The position numbers and the translations under genes are program-made. A stretch of DNA of 6,901 nt from Sulfurospirillum sp964441765. Its GTDB lineage: Bacteria > Campylobacterota > Campylobacteria > Campylobacterales > Sulfurospirillaceae. Shown piece by piece: positions 6,854-6,901 of the stretch. The stretch lies in NCBI GenBank assembly GCA_964441765.1, contig CAYTVI010000087.1:1-6901 (forward strand), given 5' to 3'. Below the pieces are notes generated by a model, which ran no database searches, had not been told where the DNA came from, and saw only the letters and a list, made by a program, of their open reading frames with translations. Positions within the stretch are counted from its first letter, which is position 1. Every line of letters starts with the position of its first letter.

Positions 6854-6901
6854 ACCCATCATTGGCATCATCGGTCTTTGTTCCATCAACTTTTTTAACT
6901 C
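6845..6901 (-). CDS. 3' end of a convergent gene with a Met-rich C-terminus (partial)
   Basis: On the - strand, the frame is open from the window edge for 18 codons to a TGA at 6847-6845 and reads ELKKLMEQRPMMPMMGKK. The start lies outside the window. Five of the 18 residues are Met, in a basic tail with the pattern MMPMM. The placement fits a convergent gene: it stops just after the shared hairpin. Met-rich tails occur in metal-handling exported proteins and in RNA-binding M-type tails, but 18 residues do not identify a family. It could also be a chance open frame. Confidence 0.55.
   Translation of the reverse strand, partial: ELKKLMEQRPMMPMMGKK

Overview
The window is low-GC, AT-rich DNA that reads like a Gram-negative envelope locus. 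Its codon preferences (AAA, GAA, TTT, AAAGAG runs), AAGGA-type ribosome sites, T-rich promoter region and protein character suggest a Campylobacterota (epsilonproteobacterial) genome of the Sulfurospirillum kind. That assignment is a judgement from style, not from a marker gene.

Layout: a short AT-rich leader (1-177) with two nested or adjacent inverted repeats and candidate sigma70 -10 boxes precedes three long genes, all on the + strand. They are a 525-residue outer-membrane beta-barrel (178-1755), a 429-residue exported multidomain protein (1765-3054) and a 1225-residue exported, largely alpha-helical protein (3117-6794). The first two are tightly linked: the ribosome site of gene 2 overlaps the stop codon of gene 1. 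Gene 3 follows after 62 bases with its own ribosome site and a weak possible hairpin. A 10-bp-stem hairpin after gene 3 probably ends the transcription unit. The last 57 bases hold the 3' end of a convergent gene on the - strand with a methionine-rich tail.

How the genes may work together (inference): all three products carry Sec-type signal peptides, so the locus sends an outer-membrane barrel and two soluble partners across the inner membrane. Gene 2 has an Ig-like beta-sandwich, then an NTF2-like (cone-shaped alpha+beta) region, then a beta-rich C-terminal domain with a CxxxC pair. Gene 3 ends in a segment whose sequence pattern resembles the NTF2-like region of gene 2, attached to about 1000 residues of helix and coiled coil. 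A barrel, an Ig/NTF2 adaptor and a long helical protein with a matching end domain look like parts of one cell-envelope assembly, for example a surface structure, secretion/export machine or envelope-spanning scaffold. I recognise no named system and assign no gene symbols. No RNA genes, mobile elements or CRISPR arrays were seen.
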